Assembly: GCA_003452695.1 (NCBI GenBank) | Contig: DMNP01000288.1 | Span: 817-8,419, forward strand | DNA from: Eggerthellaceae bacterium | GTDB taxonomy: Bacteria > Actinomycetota > Coriobacteriia > Coriobacteriales > Eggerthellaceae | Direction of reading: 5' to 3' | DNA length: 7,603 nt | Shown: piece after piece, positions 5,264 through 7,603 of the stretch | Numbering within the stretch: position 1 is the first letter of the stretch | Layout of the letters: every line of letters begins with the position of its first letter | The notes under the pieces: model-generated | Seen by the model: only the letters and a program-made list of their open reading frames with translations | The model's database searches: none | What the model was told of the DNA's origin: nothing | Translations under genes and position numbers: made by a program

Positions 5264-6922
5264 ATGGAGTCGCGTAGTATCGGTCGTTCTGAGCTTATAG
5301 GGGGCGTGGTACCACTAGTGTTATTCCTCGTGCTTTTAGCGGCGATTAGCCCCACTGTTGCTTTTGCCGTACAAGCTGATGGGGGTTCTAATACGCTTGC
5401 ATCAGAGGTCTCTGATGCAAAAGCTCTGCAGCCAGAGCTTACCGCCCAATCGCTCCTTTCGCCACAGGAAAACGTTACGTTCGCATCTGCGCAGAATATA
5501 AACCTTAATACGGGCACTGATGGCGTGCTTACGGGCAATTACTACAACCCAGATGAGAGATGGTACAAGTTCAGCCTTCCCGAAGCCGGCAAGCTCAGGT
5601 TGACCATGTATACGGCATCAACCGAGTCATCTGGCAACTGGGAAGTCTATTTATACGACTCTGACGAAAAGGAAATTGGCGCCAATAGATACGATCTAGG
5701 CTCAACGCCAGCCCAAACTATTCTCGACATAGGCCTACCGAAAGGCACGTACTACGTGATGGTAGGTAAAGGTGGATCTGTCACAGATATCCCTTACCGG
5801 ATTACTCCGGGCTTCACCGCAAGTCAATATTGTGAAACGGAGTTGAACGATTCGCTTGCATCGGCAGACTCAATTGCCTTGGACAAGGTTACAAGCGCTG
5901 CGGTGTCGAGCAAGAAGAGATTCTTCGCAGCAGGTGTCTTCGAATATGAAGAGGCTGATTGGTTCGAGTTCAAGATGGCCACGGCGGGTAAACTCGCATT
6001 GAAGATGAGCTCGCCTGCAACCGATTCGAACGCTCGGCCGCTCGAGGTCCGCCTGTATGACTCCGCGAAAAACGAGATCTGCAGAGGACAGTACAAGGTC
6101 GGAGGCGTTCCCTTGCAGACGGTGCTAGCGACGGGCCTTCCCAAGGGTCGGTACTTCATAGAAATCTCTGGCTACAAATACGAGTCTGATCTGAAGAACA
6201 TCAAAAGCTTGCCGTACGATCTCATGCCCGCATTCACCCCGAGCACAGCTTGGGAGACGGAGAGCAACGACTCGCTTGCAGCAGCTGATTCAATTGCCAT
6301 CGGAAAAACGACAGAAGGCACCAAAACCAGCAGAAACTCCCTGTATAACGGCGATGATGATTGGTTCAAGATCAAACCCGCTGCAAGCGGCGAGCTGTTC
6401 TTGAAGATGGATGCTCCTGCGGGGACCGAGACTGGCCGATGGGATGTGACGCTATACGATTCGAAGAACAACAAGATCGATTCGGGTAGCCTAACCATAG
6501 GCGAGGCATCGTGGAAAACGATTATCAAATGTCGGGTCAAGAGGGCGGTGTACTATGTAAAGGTAGAATGTAGGTCGAGCCTGCCCAACAGCTATGCCTA
6601 TTCGCTAAAGCCCTTGCTTAAAATGGACAATCCACTGCAGGTTAAGGCCAAAAAGCTATCCGCCAGTGCTGCCAAGGCGAAGAAAGGCAAACAGGTAATA
6701 TCGGCCAAAAAAACGTTTGCGGTGAGCAAGGCCAAGGGCAAGGTCATCTACAGGAAAGTAAAGGGAGACAGGAAGATTGCCATAGCTTCCAACGGCAAGG
6801 TCACGCTGGGGAAAGGTCTGAAGAAGGGGACCTATCGCATCGTTGTGAAGATAACCGCGGAAGGTAATGCTGGCTATCTCCCAAAAGCGAAACGCGTGAC
6901 GATAACCATCAGGGTGAAGTAG
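5264..6922 (+). CDS. Secreted protein with three PPC-like repeats, 552 aa
   Basis: This is an exported protein with no catalytic domain. The ATG is supported by AGGGGG (5253-5258), 5 nt upstream. The signal peptide is 1-35, with likely cleavage after VAFA. A linker (36-68) precedes three tandem beta-sandwich repeats of pre-peptidase C-terminal (PPC) type: 70-181, 189-324 and 329-452. Each has a '(N/E)D.WF/YKF' strand ('DERWYKF', 'EADWFEF', 'DDDWFKI'), then 'AGKL.L.M', 'V.LYDS..NEI' and 'GLPKG.YY(V/I)'. Repeats 2 and 3 begin with 'ETE(L/S)NDSLA.ADSIA'; repeat 1 has a shorter version, and repeat 3 replaces GLPKG with CRVKRA. The lysine-rich C-terminal module (455-552, starting 'DNPLQVKAKK' and ending 'ITIRVK') is homologous to that of the preceding gene. 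PPC domains usually accompany secreted proteases; here they stand alone, which suggests a binding or matrix role (inferred). No LPxTG or C-terminal membrane anchor is present. Confidence 0.88.
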   Translation: MESRSIGRSELIGGVVPLVLFLVLLAAISPTVAFAVQADGGSNTLASEVSDAKALQPELTAQSLLSPQENVTFASAQNINLNTGTDGVLTGNYYNPDERWYKFSLPEAGKLRLTMYTASTESSGNWEVYLYDSDEKEIGANRYDLGSTPAQTILDIGLPKGTYYVMVGKGGSVTDIPYRITPGFTASQYCETELNDSLASADSIALDKVTSAAVSSKKRFFAAGVFEYEEADWFEFKMATAGKLALKMSSPATDSNARPLEVRLYDSAKNEICRGQYKVGGVPLQTVLATGLPKGRYFIEISGYKYESDLKNIKSLPYDLMPAFTPSTAWETESNDSLAAADSIAIGKTTEGTKTSRNSLYNGDDDWFKIKPAASGELFLKMDAPAGTETGRWDVTLYDSKNNKIDSGSLTIGEASWKTIIKCRVKRAVYYVKVECRSSLPNSYAYSLKPLLKMDNPLQVKAKKLSASAAKAKKGKQVISAKKTFAVSKAKGKVIYRKVKGDRKIAIASNGKVTLGKGLKKGTYRIVVKITAEGNAGYLPKAKRVTITIRVK

Positions 6923-7033
6923 AGACAAGGAGCGGTTACGCGCAGCTAGGGAAATCGCGTAGATAGATAAGGCGAAGACATTCTGGCTTTAGTCCCATAC
7001 GTCGAAATGGAATTCTAAAAAGAATGCGGCTCT

Positions 7034-7156
7034 CTATTCATCGAGCAGATTGGAGCGCGCGGCCGTTCGCGACGCCATGAGAATACGCCTGCCTTTATCG
7101 CCTGCATAAATGAGGAACCAATCTGGTTGGGGGCGGTATTTGCAAAACCGATATAG
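7034..7156 (-). pseudogene. Remnant of a YafQ/RelE-family toxin C-terminus
   Basis: On the minus strand about 40 codons ending in TAG (7036-7034) read 'PQPDWFLIYAGDKGRRIL' and then 'SRTAARSNLLDE'. This lines up with the end of YafQ-type mRNA endonucleases ('.EPDWILIYKL....L.FERTGTH..LF'). The Asp of PDW and the Arg of the RTG motif are kept, but the catalytic His of RTGTH is replaced by Arg (RTAAR) and the His just before PDW also appears to be Arg. Upstream of 7156 the frame no longer resembles the toxin and runs into the hydrolase gene on the other strand. No antitoxin gene is present. I infer an inactive, 5'-truncated relic. The alignment is from memory and the region is short, so chance similarity is possible. 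Confidence 0.42.
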
Positions 7157-7205
7157 TTGCTCGCATGCTCCATATCCGAGTGAATCCGACGCGATCGGTG
7201 CGATG

Positions 7206-7211
7206 TATACT
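7206..7211 (+). promoter_or_regulatory. -10 element suggesting a leaderless start for the hydrolase gene
   Basis: TATACT (five of six consensus bases) ends 6 nt before the ATG at 7218, so transcription would be expected to begin on or next to that A. Neither this ATG nor the in-frame one at 7203 has a ribosome binding site. Leaderless transcripts with this -10 to ATG spacing are common in Actinobacteria. The -35 region is weak. Confidence 0.5.
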
Positions 7212-7217
7212 GGGCTC

Positions 7218-7603
7218 ATGGAAGACGCCGAAGACATCGCGTACGTGCGGACGCAGGCAGAGAAGCCGGGCGAAGCGGCTTGTCCGGCCGCGGCGGCGGA
7301 GGCCCGGGCATGTGGTGGCGAGGTTCCGGGGCGGCGTACCCCGAGAGACGTTCGCCTGAAGCTGCACGTGCTGGCAAGCGGGAGCAAGGGCAATTGCTCG
7401 ATCGTCCAGAACGTCGCGACCGGCGCTTGCGTCGTGGTCGACTGCGGCATAAGCTTGCGCGCGTTCTCGAATGCTTGCGCGGCATGTGGCGTGGACACTT
7501 CTCGCATCGAGGCGATTCTGATCACGCACGAGCATTCCGACCACACCAAAGGGCTCGGCGTCGTAACGCGCGGGCTGGCCAAGGCGGGAACAAGCCCCGC
7601 GCT
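7218..7603 (+). CDS. Metallo-beta-lactamase fold hydrolase, YycJ/WalJ type (runs off window)
   Basis: The first 128 residues are present. The recognisable domain begins at 'LKLHVLASGSKGNCSIV' (47-63), which is the opening strand of the YycJ/WalJ/VicX group, then 'VVVDCGISL' (72-80) and the zinc-binding motif 'LITHEHSDHTKGLGVV' (101-116). His104, His106, Asp108 and His109 form the full HxHxDH signature, so the enzyme looks active. Family members are cytoplasmic zinc-dependent nucleases or hydrolases (inferred here, since the C-terminal half is missing). Residues 1-46 form an Ala/Arg/Glu-rich, low-complexity extension not usual for the family, so the real start might be further downstream. ATG 7218 is chosen because of the -10 placed for leaderless transcription; ATG 7203 is the alternative. 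Composition is GC-rich, contrasting with the secreted genes. Confidence 0.88.
   Translation, partial: MEDAEDIAYVRTQAEKPGEAACPAAAAEARACGGEVPGRRTPRDVRLKLHVLASGSKGNCSIVQNVATGACVVVDCGISLRAFSNACAACGVDTSRIEAILITHEHSDHTKGLGVVTRGLAKAGTSPA

Noticed and set aside
2520..6922. Sortase-type cell-wall anchoring of the three secreted proteins
   Set aside because: None of the three ends in LPxTG followed by a hydrophobic segment and basic tail.
7174..7582. The rest of the 182-codon minus-strand frame above the toxin-like tail
   Set aside because: It is antisense to the metallo-hydrolase, whose HxHxDH motif and family start are unambiguous; only the last 40 codons resemble a protein family.

Overview
The window looks like chromosomal DNA from a high-GC anaerobic actinobacterium, most likely a gut Coriobacteriia member (Eggerthellaceae type). 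The reasons are a GC-rich tungsten-type aldehyde:ferredoxin oxidoreductase gene, large secreted proteins ending in lysine-rich beta modules of the 'NPM/NPL...K.VTV.IKVK' sort, and a probable leaderless start on the last gene. The taxonomic call is an inference from style, not from a marker gene.

Layout. (1) Positions 1-802, minus strand: the N-terminal 267 residues of an aldehyde:ferredoxin oxidoreductase, with a good ribosome binding site, a candidate promoter at 930-958 and a perfect 9-bp dyad (942-967) overlapping that promoter. (2) Positions 803-1359: non-coding, with a four-copy 10-bp tandem repeat and then a promoter whose transcript would begin at a 13-bp-paired hairpin. (3) Positions 1360-1602: an 80-aa cytoplasmic protein of unknown function, closed by a strong GC-rich hairpin terminator. 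(4) Positions 1700-2400: a non-coding region with three copies (one nearly complete, one truncated, one diverged) of a ~127-bp repeat carrying palindromes of the GGCATAATA...TATTATGCC kind. It resembles a small non-autonomous element or structured repeat. (5) Positions 2520-6922, plus strand: three consecutive genes for secreted proteins with clear signal peptides. They are a 228-aa protein with a Ca-binding-like D-x-D-x-N-G loop, a 608-aa BspA/DUF285-type protein with an internal duplication, and a 552-aa protein with three PPC-like beta-sandwich repeats. The two large proteins share a homologous C-terminal module. No LPxTG signal is present. (6) Positions 7034-7156, minus strand: an apparent decayed remnant of a YafQ/RelE-family toxin C-terminus. 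(7) From 7218, plus strand, running off the window: a metallo-beta-lactamase fold hydrolase of the YycJ/WalJ type with an intact HxHxDH motif.

Together, two GC-rich genes of general metabolic or housekeeping type flank a less GC-rich accessory island of surface/secreted proteins, repeats and gene debris. The secreted genes probably serve adhesion or matrix/ligand binding outside the cell. They sit 111-119 bp apart, so they could be read together or from their own promoters; a palindrome centred on a perfect TATAAT lies between the second and third. I see no CRISPR array, tRNA, rRNA, transposase or recognisable defence system.
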